Shown here: piece after piece, positions 36,970 to 49,622 of the stretch | Position numbering within the stretch: the stretch's first letter is position 1 | Layout: each line of letters starts with the position of its first letter | NCBI RefSeq assembly: GCF_023065955.2 | Contig: NW_026622997.1 | Span: forward strand, 6,620,001 to 6,684,000 | DNA from: Ursus arctos | Taxonomy: Eukaryota > Chordata > Mammalia > Carnivora > Ursidae | Direction of reading: 5' to 3' | Length of the DNA: 64,000 bases | Translations under genes and position numbers: made by a program | Notes under the pieces: generated by a model | The model's input: only the letters and a program-made list of their open reading frames with translations | The model's database searches: none | Told to the model about the DNA's origin: nothing

Positions 36970-39235
36970 AATGCTATGTGAACAGGTTGTTTTTGTCTGC
37001 TTAGCACCACTTTCTGCCTTTCTTCTAGAAATATCCCCCTCTTGGGGAAGACTTTGATCCTCTCTCCATTAGACCAGGGATTTCTATGGGGCTGCCAAGC
37101 ACAGAATTCTCTCTCCCTAACAACAGGACAGGAACTAGGAACTGGCCCCATATTCTGGCTTCTGTGAATGGTCTAGAGGTTACCATGGGCCCAATGGTGC
37201 CAGCAAGAATCCTTCCTCAGGAGTTTTCCACATGGATAACTATCAAAAAGGTTCTATTCCTCATTCACTGTGTTAGTCTATATCCCCAGAAATGCTCTCA
37301 GTGACGTCCTCTGTCCTGGGGAAATGCTGAGGGAATGAAGGCAGCATTCTAAGAAGCAGAGAGAGCTCTGATAGACTACCAAGTCCTGGACCCGGGTGTC
37401 TCCAAGGCTATTCTGAGTTCGGTTTCACTTCCTTAAAAACAACAAAAAAAAATTCTGACTACTAAAAATGCTCATTCACTTGTCTCTCCTTCCCAGTATA
37501 AATACTGTTATTATATTTAAGGCTTTATTAGTATGAATATTTCACACACACACACAAGAATTTATTTTATATCATCCTTCATAACTTTTGGAGCTCAATA
37601 GAACACCCCTAAAAACAAAATGTTTGATTCCTTGAGAAAACGTGAGCACAAAGTGCACATATGTTACAGACCAAGATGCTAAGTTGCCTCCACCGTAGAG
37701 TGGAGGATACTGATTTCTTCTGAAGTACACATTTTAATAAAGCCTTTGGAGGGCTGTTTAAAAGCAACATGAATTCCATATTTAAAAAGTGTAGAAAACC
37801 CCTCAATCCCAATATAAGTAATCCACAATACAATCTTAAACCCACAAAAGAATATGGAGAAAACTGAGGGCATAAAAATAATCTAGATCACTAAATTACA
37901 TTGCAAAGGTACAGTTTTAATTTTTGTTTAAATTTTCAACTTGCAGCACTGTATTTAAAACAAAAAAGACCATATCTTTGCCCACACCTTAATTTCTCTA
38001 ATTAATGTTAGTTTCCTGCAAAATGTTTTTTTCTGGAAAATAAATTTATAAGTCAGCTAGCTTAAGGAAGGAAGAAAACGTAAGTGAATGGAAAATGATT
38101 TATACAAAGTAATTCAAATTAAAAATTTTTTTGCTCTATATATTACAATTCAGAAACAAAATTACCTTAAGAATACCACAAACAGGACACTGGTCATGGG
38201 TTTATGGACTTTCCCAGTCTTGGGATTTAAGCAATGTCAAATGTTTTAAAATGTAAAATATTACAGGAAAGCATGTTACATTTTCCAAAAAGATAAGCTC
38301 CTGGACATTTCTCTAATTTTCAGGTTATTTTTGACAGATTGCTATTATAATATTTTTGAAGTAAGCAAACTACTTTATAAAGTAAATGATTAGTTCATTT
38401 GTAAGAACTTGATTTATCAAGAACTGGTGGGACTGCGTACCAAATGATTAATAGATAAACCAAAGTTCCTTAGGCTCTGAGGTAACTTGTATTACAAAAG
38501 CGTAGCATCTCATCTCATATCAGGTATTGGTTTAGTCAGGGTAGGACCAGAAGCAATTTCCAGAAACTTTGGCTTAATCTTTGGAGGTTCCAGCCATCTC
38601 TTGGTCTACCTCTTTCAAGCCATATGAAAGAAAAGAGATGTGTATGACTTCTGGGTTTTAGATAATTTTTCATCTTGTCTTAGCACATTCCTGAATTTAT
38701 TAGTGGCAGAAATGAGAACTCTTTTTACCTCAATTTATCAGATGATAAATTCAATCCAATTGCAATTAAATTCAACTGGCACTTAAGCGATCCTATGAAT
38801 ACTGGAGATGAGAGAGACAGGATGGAAAAAGAAGGAACAAAGCAGTTGCAGGAGCTCACTGAACCGTTCTCATGGAAAGCCCTGGAATTTAAGTCTTTTC
38901 ATTTTTTAAGCAAGTACTCCTTCCCCCCTCTAAAAAAAAAAACCAAAAACCAAAAACCAAAAAACAACCCCCTAAAGTCAAATCCCCCAATTTCCAAAAA
39001 TTATTTTTCCATAATTGACTCATTAAAATGTTGATTTCTTTACCAAATGTCTGATACTACCCCGGGCGGAATGAAAGGCGCAGAAGGGAACTAGAATTAG
39101 GTTCCGCCCTGAAGGAGCCCACTGGCGAGCCTACAGGGAAGGCAGAGTCACAGAGGACTAAAAACAAGGCAGAAAGTGATAAGGGACTGGACTCAATGAT
39201 TGTCAGGTTCAGTCAAACCCGAGATGCCATAATTC
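36970..39235. other. Unassigned intronic sequence (2.3 kb)
   Basis: No recognised repeat apart from a short (CA)n at 37542-37556 and an A/C-rich run at 38931-38975. AT-rich between 37500 and 38500. Confidence 0.4.
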
Positions 39236-39237
39236 TC

Positions 39238-39412
39238 TCAGGCTTTGCTACTCAAAGTGTGCTCTGTGGACCAGCAGCACGCGCATCACTTGGGATCTTG
39301 TTAGAGATTCAGAATCTCAGGCCCTGCCCGGACCTACTGATTCCAAATCTGCATTTAAAAGAACTCCAAGCGATTCACAGAACGCTAAAGTTTGAGAACC
39401 TCTGCTCTACAG
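39238..39412 (-). mobile_element. MER5A-like hAT MITE relic (antisense)
   Basis: Nearly full length: gctactcaaagtgtgctctgtggaccagcagc, atcacttgggatcttgttagagattcagaatctcaggccctgcccgg, acctactgattccaaatctgcatttaaa, and cgctaaagtttgagaacctctgct. Termini are complementary. Confidence 0.92.
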
Positions 39413-39734
39413 GAGACAGATGCAGCAAAAAGGTTCTGATAATTCTGATAAATGACCGATTACTTCTCAGAGGGGTTCAGGAGTGAGAGACGAAGAGATG
39501 TCTCATTGCGTCCATAACGTCTATCCACCTACAGGTGTGCAAGTGTGTTCTTGCTCCTGTGGTGGCCTTTCTCTGCTGAGGGTCTGCACTCGGTTCGGTC
39601 TGGCCACACAACATGAAACATTTCTTGTCTCCACACATACAATCAGTTGTCTAATGTTACTGTTTCCACATTTTATTTATCCCTTGTTTTCACTGTTGAC
39701 AAATGTTTTCAATCAATTACCCTTTTATTAATCA

Positions 39735-39965
39735 CAATACTTACACAGAGCTTTGGAAGCATCAGGTACTGTTTTAGGGACTTCATATATATTTAACCCA
39801 TTTATTCTTTACCCCATCCCTGTGAGGTAGGTACTCTTATTATCCCCATTTTACAGTTGGGAAAATGGAGACACAGGGATGATAAATGACTCTCTGGAAG
39901 TTTCGGGTCTGGGATTCAAGCTCATGAGATGTGGCACTGGGACTGTGCTTTTACACACAACAGCA
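39735..39965 (-). repeat. MIR SINE relic (antisense)
   Basis: Motifs ggtactgttttagggacttcatatat, ccctgtgaggtaggtactcttattatccccattttacagttgggaaaatggagacacag, then ggtctgggattcaagctcatg, in MIR antisense order. Confidence 0.85.
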
Positions 39966-39969
39966 TGCC

Positions 39970-41575
39970 ACACTCTGTACACATAAGGATGAGTGTCTTA
40001 GGAATGAAAGCGAGCAAGTCTGAAAGAAATTAAAACAGCATCCTTGGGAGAAAGAGGTCTGTACCCCCGAAGGGTCTCGAAAAGCATGTTTCCCCAAATT
40101 ATAATAAAACTATGAGTTACTGAGGTACAGTACTATCCCTGGCCTTCCCAGCTTTGTTCAGATCTCAGTGTGTTTTCTTTGCTCCTTTCTGCCCGGTTTC
40201 TGACTGTGTGGACACGGTTCCCAAGAAGGACTTGCTGGCCTGTCAAAGCTCACAGCTGCAGCGGGGACTCTGAAGCCCAAGGAGCGGCCTTGGCCCTAGC
40301 ACATGAAATTGCCTGTGGCTTCCCAGCTCTTCTTCCAGCTGAGATCGGTATGCTGATGCATGGGGCCCAAAGAAGATCCAGAGGAAGGAAATTGAAAAAA
40401 AACAAACAATAGAACATAACCTGCAGACAGCATTCACAAAGCCATCATGATTTTATTATCTAGCCCTGAGAAGGAATTTTATATTTTCAGACAAACTATG
40501 AAGAATACGCATTGTAAGCATTCTGTTCCCACAACTCCAGTGCTATGACACAGAAAGACCTGAAGCAGGTACTGGGCACTGGGCAGGTAAGTGCTGCCAG
40601 TGTGATGTGTGGCCACCCAGAAGACTCTTATGAAAGCGACAAAGCCAGGTCTTCAGTTCATCTAGAATGATTAGCACCTCACATCAATCTCTCTTTTTCG
40701 GAAGAATTTGGAAAAAGCTTTTTATTTTACCAAAATGTTATATACCACTCAGATGCAATTTTTAATATACCACTAAAAGCTTGATTTGTGGTTAGTCTGC
40801 CTTTTGAAACAAAATGAAGGCCACTGCCTGAAATTTGAAATAGATTTTAGTGAAACTGACTCAACTGCTTCACTGGGCCTTCTTGGAGAAACTGCCAATG
40901 GCAAGTACTACTTCCGAAGACGGGAAGGAGTCAGACATAACAGGTATCTGTTATTCAGGTTTCAATGACAGAAGAACATTTCCCAGTGGGTAATCCGTAG
41001 AACTCTTGTTTGTGTAAGCTTTTAATATAAACTTAAAAATTAAGCTTGGAAAATGCCGGGTTAAACAAAGTTAAACAGTTTTTTTACTGGCAATTCTCCA
41101 AGGGGGGTTATAATATCCAGTATTTTCTAAATGAACTAGACATGGAATGCTTTCATCGACATCTCCCGGACTAGCATCCTACTTTGTGAGAGACTGTGCT
41201 AGGTCAGAAAATAGGCATTCAGCTCATGGGAGTACAGGTCAGAGAATGGCCTGGTGACTGAAAACAACATTATCTCCAAGATGGGAGAATGGCCAAGTTT
41301 CATCCACTTTTCAAAAGATAGTCTTCTTTGGGGACTCATTTGTAATACTACCCCTAATTTAAAAAAATGTGTGTAAGGTGACTTCTCACTAAAAAAGGAT
41401 ATAAGTTCCTCACAGACAATTTGGATACAGAGCAATATATACAGTAGAATCTCAAAGCTGTCCATAATTCCACAAGGTAGAAACTGCCATTGTTAAATTT
41501 TTGGTGTGTTTTCTTCTAATCTTTTGTAGGCATAGTTTTAGGGAGTTTAGATCATACAACAGACCTAAACTTGTA
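39970..41575. other. Unassigned intronic sequence
   Basis: No exon or recognised repeat. Short open frames only. Confidence 0.4.
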
Positions 41576-41580
41576 TCTTT

Positions 41581-41792
41581 TAAAAAAAAATTTTTTTATT
41601 ATGTCATGTTAGTCACCATACAGTACATCCTTAGTTTTTGATGTAGTGTTCCATGATTCATTGTTTGCATATAACACCCAGTGCTCCATGCAATACGTTG
41701 CCCTCCTTAATACTATCACTGGCCTAGCCCAATCTCCCATCCCCCTCTCCTCTGAAACTCTCAGTTTGTTTCCCAGAGTCCATAGCCTCTCG
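41581..41792 (-). mobile_element. Young L1 3' UTR fragment, antisense
   Basis: T-rich start (poly-A on minus), then ttagtcaccatacagtacatccttagtttttgatgtagtgttccatgattcattgtttgc and acacccagtgctccatgcaatacg, the 3' UTR of a recent carnivoran L1. It is flanked by the short repeat gtatctt (41573-41579 and 41794-41800). Only the terminal 210 bases were inserted. Confidence 0.92.
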
Positions 41793-43004
41793 TGTATCTT
41801 TTTTTTTTTTAAACTTAACATTGTCATAATCATACTTCATGTTATTCAAAATTCTCTTAAGCATTATTTTTAATAGTGTGATAACACTTGATTAAATTCA
41901 CTTAAATATTCCTTGATGATGGGCTCTTAAAGTTCCTTGTTTTCTATTCCTTTTATTAAAAAATCAACTATATTGAGGTATAATTTACAAATACTAAAAT
42001 GTCTAACAAGTGTATAGTTTGATGAGTTTTGAAAAATGCATACATTCACGCAACCACCACTACAGTCAAGATACGAGACATTTCTACCACCTCAAAAATT
42101 ACCAGTTGTTTATTCCAGTCATCACCCCAAATTCAGCCCATCATACTCAAGCAACCACTGATTGGCCTTCTATCAGTCCAAATTATTCTTTCCTAGAATA
42201 TCATATAAATAGAATTATACAGTATGTACTCTTTTGCGGCTCACTTTTTTCACTAAGCAGTTATGCTTAGATTTTAAAACCATTGGATTTTAAGATTCAT
42301 CCTAGTATTCCACTGTACAGATACATAACATTTGTTTATTCATTTACTCATTGAATGTTAGGGAAGGCAATGTTTTACTAGGAATAAAGCCATTATACAT
42401 ATTCATGTATAAGTCTCTATGTGGATATACATTTTCATTTTTCTTTGGTAAATGTCTAGGAAAATTCCTGGTCATATGATAAATATAGATTTGATTTTAT
42501 AAGAAAGCCTAACCATTTTTCAAAGTGGTTGTACCATTTATACTTTCATCACTAACGTATGAGAGCCCTAGCTGTTTCAACATCCTCATCAATACTTGGG
42601 CATTGTGGTCATTCTAATGGGGGTGTAGTGGTGTTACACTGTGCTTGTAATGAGCATTTCCCAGTTGACTAGTCTTGTTGAGCATCTTTTCATGTGCTAA
42701 ATAGCTATTTGTATATTTTCTTGTGTGAAGTTATGTTCAGATATTGGACCCATTTTTTAATTGAGTCATTTGCCTTATTTTTGAATTACAGGCGATCTTT
42801 GCATATCCAGATAGAAGTCCTTTGTCTGATATTAAGTATTACACTTATTTTCTCCCAGACCATGCTTGCCTTTTCATTTTCTTAATGGTTGCTTCCAAAG
42901 AGCAGAAGTTTTTAATTGTGATATTCAGTTTGTCATTTTTTTCCGTTTATGGCTCTTGCTTTTGGTGTCCTAAGAAATCCTTGGCTTCGCCCCAAATTGG
43001 TATA

Positions 43005-43190
43005 AACATTCACTACAAACACACACAGAAACCAAAAAGCCATAAAGAATAACAGACTGCATTACACGAATATGTAAAATTTTTGCTACTTGAAAGGCAC
43101 TGTTGAGAGATGGAAAAGGCAGTCATGGACTGAGAGAATATACTTGCAAAAACTCTTATAACTCAACCTAGTAGAAAAACAACTTAAGAT
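43005..43190 (+). mobile_element. L1 ORF2-region piece in opposite orientation within the antisense L1
   Basis: aaaaagccataaagaataacagac, tttttgctacttgaaaggcactgttgagagatggaaaaggcagtcatggactgagagaatatacttgcaaaa is the + sense version of a conserved ORF2 stretch ('...aaagacactgttaagagaatgaaaag...'). Both flanks continue as antisense L1. Confidence 0.75.
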
Positions 43191-45083
43191 ATCTTTGCCT
43201 ACCTCGAAGTTGCAAAGCCTTTCCCCTATGTTTTCATCTAATGGTTTTTTAGTTTTTAGTAACTCTTACATTTATATCTATAATCCTTTTTCAATTAATT
43301 TCTGTGTGGTGTGATTTATGGATTGGGTTTCACTCCTTACCCCCATATGGTATGGCTATTCATGATTTTAGCACTATTTGTTAAAAAGACTATCCTTCCC
43401 CCAATTAATTACTTTGACATCTTTGTAAAAATTCAATTGGTGGTACAAGTGTTAGTCTTGGGCTTTATATTCTGTTCATTCTGTTCATTGATCTATAAAT
43501 TTATCCTTATGTCAATATCATGCAGGTTAAGTTTAAAAAGAAGTTTGATATTCTTTTTCAAAATGATTCTAGATCCTTTACAGTTCCATATAAATTTTAG
43601 AATCAGCCTGCCAATTTTTACCAAAAATGACTGTGATTTTGATTGGGACCTCACTGAATCTATAGATTGATTTGAAGAGAATCTACATCTTATCAACATT
43701 CAGTTCTCTCTAATCCAAGAACACAGTATATCCCTCTATTCATTTAGCTATTTTGGTTTCTCTCATGTTTTTTTCAGGTTGCAGTGTGCAGATCTTTCAT
43801 ATATTTTACTAAATTCATTTCTAAGTATTTCATGTTTTTCTGATTCTATTTTAAGTGGTATTATTGTTTTTTAAAAAATTCAGTTTTCAATTGTTCATTG
43901 GCAGTACATAGAAATAAAATTGATTTTTATGCATAGATTTTGTATCTTGTGACATTGCTAAATACACCTATTAGTTTTAGTAGTTGTTTCAATGGTAGAA
44001 CGCTCAAAAGTTTTATATGTACTCCATCATGCTATCAGTGAATAAAGACAGATACACTTCTTTCTTTCATTTATTTTTCTTCTTTTATTTTTGGCTAGGC
44101 TCTTCAAGACAATTTGAAAAGGAATAATTAAAGGAGACATCCTTGCCTTGATCCTGATTTTTAGGAGAAAAGCATTCAGTCTGTCAACATTAATTGTGGG
44201 GTTTTCTCAGAGGCTATTTATCAACTTGAGGAAATTTCCTTCAGTTCCTGGTGTGTCGAAAGTTTTTTTTCTTTAGTAATAAACAGTCATTGAATTTTTT
44301 TCAAATGCTTTTTCTGCAACTATTGAAAAAAATTACATGGTTTCTCTCTTCTGTTTTTTAAAATATAGTGAATTACACTGATTTTTAAATGTTAAACTCC
44401 TTTTGCATTCCTAGGATAAATCCCACTTGGTCATGGTTTATCAACTTCTTATATATTGCTTATTTGGTAATATTTTCTTAATGATTTTTTGTTTCTATGT
44501 TCATGTGGAATACTAGTCTGTACACTTCCTTTCTTGTAAACAGTTTTTGTTGTTAGTATCAGGGTAATGTTGGACTCATAAAATGAATTAGGAAGTATTC
44601 TCTCTTCTAAGTAGTTTATAGGAAGGGTATTATTTTCTTCCTTAAATGCTTGAAATTCAAGTTCTCTAACAGAGATAGAAGCAAGATTTCTATTTTTTCT
44701 TGAGTCAGTTTTGGCAATGTTGTGTCTTTTACAGAATTTGTCCGCTTCCTCTATTTTGAAAAAGTCACTGGCAAAGGTTGTTCATAATATATCCTTATTA
44801 TTCTGTTAATATCTACAGGATCTGTAGTGATGTTCCTTCTTTTATTTCTAATATATATACTTTGTGTCCTCTTTTTTTTCCCCTGATCAGACTGGATAAA
44901 AGGTTTATCCAGTTAGGGATTGCACTGATCTTCTCCACTGTTTTTCTGCTTTCTATCTCATCAGTCTCTGTTCTTACATTTATAATTTCTTCTTTCTGTT
45001 TGCTTTGGGTTTAATTTGCTCTTCTTCTGGCTTCTTACAATGGAACCTTCTTCTTATGATAGATAATTAGCTTGGAATCTTCT

Positions 45084-45106
45084 CCTTTCTTTCTTTTTTT
45101 TTTTTT

Positions 45107-45167
<61 letters not shown>

Positions 45168-45226
45168 TTCTTCTCCTTCCTCCCTCCCTCCCTCCCTCCC
45201 TCCCTCCCTCCCTCTTTCTTTCTTTC

Positions 45227-45266
<40 letters not shown>

Positions 45267-45267
45267 T
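45084..45267. repeat. Composite (TTTC)n/(TCCC)n microsatellite
   Basis: About 184 bases of nearly pure pyrimidine on +: T-run, (TTTC)n, a TTC patch, (TCCC)n at about 45176-45213, then (TTTC)n again. It interrupts the old antisense L1. Confidence 0.97.
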
Positions 45268-45427
45268 AATTAGTGTTCAAAGCCACAAACTTCTCTTTAA
45301 GCATTGCTTTAGCTGGATCCCACAGATTTTGGCATGCTGTTCCCATTTTCATTTAGTTGAAAATATATTCTAATTTCCCTTGTGATTTCTTCTTTAGCCT
45401 GTGAGTTATTTAGAAATGTGTTGTTTA

Positions 45428-45482
45428 CGGGGATGTACTGTATGGTGACTAACATAATATAATAAAAAATCATTAAAAAAAA
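45428..45482 (+). mobile_element. 55-bp L1 3'-end insertion with perfect 16-bp target-site duplication
   Basis: cggggatgtactgtatggtg... ends in aatcattaaaaaaaa and matches the last 45 or so bases of the same L1 family whose antisense 3' end is at 41581-41792. It is bounded by identical agaaatgtgttgttta at 45412-45427 and 45483-45498, so the pre-insertion sequence is the old antisense L1. Confidence 0.95.
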
Positions 45483-48277
45483 AGAAATGTGTTGTTTAGT
45501 TTCCAAATGTTTGGGGATCTTTAATATTTTTTTGTTATTAATTTCTAATTGAATTCCATTTTGGTCACAAAACATATTCTTGCAATTTTAATACTTTAAA
45601 ATTTATGAACTTCTCTTATGGCACTGAATATGGTCTATCCTGGTGAATGTTACAAGTGCAATTGCATATATATGTATTCAGCTGCTCTGGGCTAGGTGGG
45701 TGGTATGTTCTACAAATGTCAATTTGGCCAAGTAGATTTATTATGTTGTTCTGGTCTTTTCTATCCTCAAAGATTTTCTGTTTACTTGTTCTGTCAATTA
45801 TGGAGAGAAGAGTGTTGAAGTACTTAAATATAAGGTTTGTCTATTTTTCCTCAGTTCTGTCAGTATTTTGAACTAATGGTAACAGGGTATATACATTTAA
45901 AATTGTATGTCTTCATGATGAATTGATCCCTTTAAAATTATGAAATGACTCCTTCCTTCTAATTAAATGAAGTCTAATTTGTCACATATAGATACAGCCA
46001 CTCCAGGTCTCTTATGATCAGTGTTTGCATTTTTTCTCTTTTCATCTTTTTACTTTTAACCTATATGTTTATATTTAATGTGTGTCTCTTGTAGATGGCA
46101 TATTCCTTTTTTATCAAGTGCAACTAATCTCCCTTTAGAGCATTTAATGGATGCAATCATCAATACAGTTACTATTTGTTTTATATTTGTCCCATCTGTT
46201 ACTTGTTCCCATTGTCTCTTCTCCTTCTTTCTTTTAGACTAAACACTTCTTAGGATTACATTTTAAATCCACTATCGCCTTATTGCTATTTTTTATTTTG
46301 TTTTTAGTAGTTTCTCTGTAGTTTGTAGTATGCACTTCAATTTACTGCAGCCTATCTCTGAATAATTTTATATCAATTTGCATTTAGCTCAAGAATCTTA
46401 CAAACAATATAATAATGAAATGCTTCCATTATGCTCCACACTTTATGCTCTGTTGTCATACAAATTTATGCATATTAGAAACTTCATAATATATTATGAT
46501 TTTTACTTTCAACCAATTGCTTTTTAAAGAAATTTTAAAATGTTTTATGTTTTCCCACATATTTACTGTTTCTTTTGATCTTCACTTCCTAGAGATCCAT
46601 GCTTTGAACTAGTATCATTTTCCTTTTGTCTAAATGTCTGCTAACAATATATTATTTCAGCCTTGTTTGTCTGAAAATAGTCTTTAATTCACCTCCATAT
46701 TTGAAACAGTTTCTCTGGGTATAGAATTCTAGGTTGTAGGTTTCTTTCAGCAATTTAAAGATGTTACTCCATTGTCTTTTGTCTTCCATAGTTTCTGATA
46801 ACAAAACTTTCCTTTATTTCTCCCTCTGTAAATAATTCTCTTTTTTCTCTGGCTGCCTTTTAAGATTTTCTCTTTAGCATTTATTTTCAGTAATTTGACT
46901 ATGATGTATCCTGATGAAATTTTCTTTGTGTTAATCCTGTTTGGGATATATTAAGTCTCTTAAGGATCTGTGATTTTATTGTTTTCACCAAATTTGGGGA
47001 AATTTGGGCCAATATTTAATTCTTTCTCTGTGCCCTGTCCCCTCTTTCCCCTGGGACTCCAATTAAACATGTTAGGTTGTTTGATACTGTTCCACACGTC
47101 ACTGACACTCTGGTTTTTTTTTTCCTTCTCCAGTCTTTTTTCTATGTTTCATCATGGATCATTGCTACTATTATACTTCTATATACTTATAGTTCAACAA
47201 TCCTTTCTTCTGCAGTATCTAATCTGTTCTTCATGCTAACAGTGAATTTTTCATTTCAGATATTTAATTTTCCATCTCTAGAAGCTCCATTTAGTTATTC
47301 TTAAATATATATTTTCCCTCTCTTCTCACTAAACCCATGTTTTTCTTAAAATATCTGAGCATAGTTTTAATAGTTTTTTTAATGTCCCTGAGTGCTTATA
47401 ACATCATCTCTATTATTCCTCAGACTGTTTTTACTGATTGTTTTTTCTCTTGGTTATAGGTTATATTTTCCTGCTTCTTGACACTCTAATTTTTTATTGA
47501 ATGATGAATATTAAGAATTTTATGTTGTTGAGTCTAGATTTTACTGTCTTCTTTTGAAGAACACAGGCTTTGTTATGGTAGGAGTTTGTTCCTTGTGTCC
47601 AGTTTGATCTTCTTGAAGTTTGTACTTAAACTTTGCTAGCCTAAGTCTGGAATAGCCTTTACTCTCAGGATTAGCCACATTACTGAGACATAGCCCTCTA
47701 GACTCTGTATCACTTCTCTGAGTGATGAACAAGGTCTCTCCATTGAAGCTGGCTGAAATGCAAATGCCTCCCAGACTTGAGTAAGCTCTGAGGAATGTTC
47801 AATTCCCAGCTCCCAGGTAGTTCTTCATCTAAGCTTATGGAATTTCTTCTAGCACATCTACATCTTATTATTCAGTACAAACTAAATGGGGTCCTTACGC
47901 AGATTTCTGGAGTTCTTTTTTCTTTGTAGAGCCCACCTTTCCAGAACTTTGCCCCCTAATGTTAGGTGCCTCAGACTCTCTAAATTCTGACCTCTACCTC
48001 CTCAACTCAGCAAAACAGTTGTTCTCTGATGGAGTGCCCCTTTCATGTTCCATGGTTGAGACTGTCCCTCCAGGAAGAGGCCCAGAGTGATTGCAGGGCT
48101 CACCTCATTTGTTTCTTTTCTATGAGGGATCACAGACCTGCATTACCTGTTGTCCAATGTCTAAAACAACTATTTCATATATTTTATGTAGTTTCCTTTT
48201 TTTTTTTTTAAAGATAGAAGGTTTAATCTAATTTCTGTCATTCTATCATAGTCCTTTCTTGTATTTAAAAAACGAAT

Positions 48278-48895
48278 CTTGGAAAACAGTTTGGCAGCTC
48301 CTCAAAAAGTTAAACATAATCATATGACCCAGGAATTCTACTCCTAAGTATATATTCAAACGAATTGAAAGGAGGGACTCAAATGAATATTTGTATATCC
48401 ATGTTCACAGTAGCATGATTCGCAATAGCCAAAATTTGGAAGGGACCCCGTGTTCAACGAAAGATTAATGGATAAACAAAATGTAGCATATGCATATAAT
48501 GGAATATTATTCAACCTTAAAAAGGAATGAAATGCTGATACAGGCTACAACATGGATCAATCTTGAAGATATTAAGTTTTGTGAAATAAGTCAAACACAA
48601 AGGACAGATACTGTATGATTCAATTTATATGAAATACCAAGAGTAGGCAAATTCTTTGAGACATAAAGTAGAATGGTGGTTGCCAGGGGCTGGGAGAAGG
48701 GGTGGATGTCAAGTTACTGTTTAATGGGTACAGAATTTTAGTTGGGGAAGATTAAAAAGTTCTGGAGATGGATGGTGGTGATGGTTGCATAACATTGTGA
48801 ATATACTTAATGTCACTGAAATGTATACTTAAAAATGGTTAAAATAGCAAATTGTGTGTATATATATTTTACCACAATAAAAAAATTACCAAAAA
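48278..48895 (+). mobile_element. Old L1 3' end (ORF2 terminus plus 3' UTR)
   Basis: aaacagtttggcagctcctcaaaaagttaaac, tatgacccaggaattctactcc, atggaatattattcaacc, aggaatgaaatgctgatacaggctacaacatgg, gaatggtggttgccaggggctgggag, then atttaccacaataaaaaaatt. This is the characteristic end of old mammalian L1. It is oriented opposite to the L1 on its left and about 730 bases from the 119-nt GMDS exon. Confidence 0.93.
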
Positions 48896-48899
48896 AGAA

Positions 48900-49622
48900 A
48901 AATTTTCCATCTATAATAAAGAATTTCTGACAAATCTTTCAAGCATTCCAATAAAAATCTGACTCCAAAATTTGTGTCACACAGCACATAAATGTAACGC
49001 AGGATTACAAACTAGATCATTTTGGTATAAATTATAGCATTGGCCCAACTGGCAAAACTCAAATGAGATTTGAGCATTAGACAGTAGTAACTTATCATTG
49101 TGAATTTCCTGATTTTGAGGATCATACTGTGTTTACGTAGGAGAATGCCACTGTTTATAGGAAATACACACAAAAGTCCAGGGTGATGGGCATTAGGTTG
49201 GCAACCTATTCTCAATAGTACAAAGAAAAGAAGATTGTTTGTAATGGATTTGAAATTTTTCTCTAAGTTTTTTGTGGTTTCAAAATTTTAAAATAGAGAC
49301 GAAAATATTAAAAACAATTGTATAATATTATCACATTGATCTGGTAAAAGTAGAATTACCTACAGTAAAATCACAGTAAATCATGTGTTAGCCATAGTAA
49401 AAAGTTTAAAATTAAAAAAATTAAAAACCTTTAAAAAATAAAAAAAGGTAAAAAAAGGGATTGTATACAGTGAAGAATAAAGTCCCTCTTTCATACTGAA
49501 ACTGTGTATTGCTTTACAAGACAGTAAAAGGGGAAAAAGACAAAACCAAGGTGAATAGAAAGCACATATATAAACTCACCAGCAAATGTCTGATAAATGG
49601 CCAGAAATCAATTCATACTTAC
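48900..49622. other. Intronic flank next to the 119-nt exon donor
   Basis: No recognised element. A-rich at 49405-49460. The immediate flank provides the donor taagtatgaattgatttctgg (minus strand). Confidence 0.5.

Larger units (their letters stand above)
41940..48185 (-). mobile_element. Long decayed L1 (old family), antisense, with internal insertions
   Basis: On + it reads as reverse-complement L1 almost throughout: 3' UTR (aactatattgaggtataatttac, acgcaaccaccactacagtcaagatac), then ORF2 antisense (ttgagcatcttttcatgtgc, cccattttttaattgagtcatttg, catattttactaaattcatttctaag, cttttgcattcctaggataaatccc, ttctgtagtgatgttccttc), up to tggtttcttgcagcaatttaaagatg-like upstream sequence near 46.7-47.1 kb. 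It is full of stops. Interrupting it are an L1 piece in the other direction (about 43005-43190), a pyrimidine microsatellite (45084-45267) and a 55-bp L1 insertion (45428-45482). The upstream end beyond 47.5 kb is indistinct. Confidence 0.85.
23833..49622 (-). other. GMDS: GMDS intron between the two exons (25.8 kb)
   Basis: Phase-2 intron with gtaagt donor at the 49622 end and cag acceptor at the 23833 end. It is LINE-rich: an ancient L1-like element at 27.56-32.06 kb with a younger L1 inserted in it, a long decayed L1 at about 41.9-48.2 kb, and an L1 3' end at 48.28-48.90 kb. It also holds one Can-SINE, a MER20-like relic, a MER5A relic, and MIR/L2 pieces. I saw no additional GMDS exon in it. 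Confidence 0.9.

Noticed and set aside
45072..45269. Ser/Phe/Leu repeat protein
   Set aside because: It is the translation of the (TTTC)n/(TCCC)n microsatellite.
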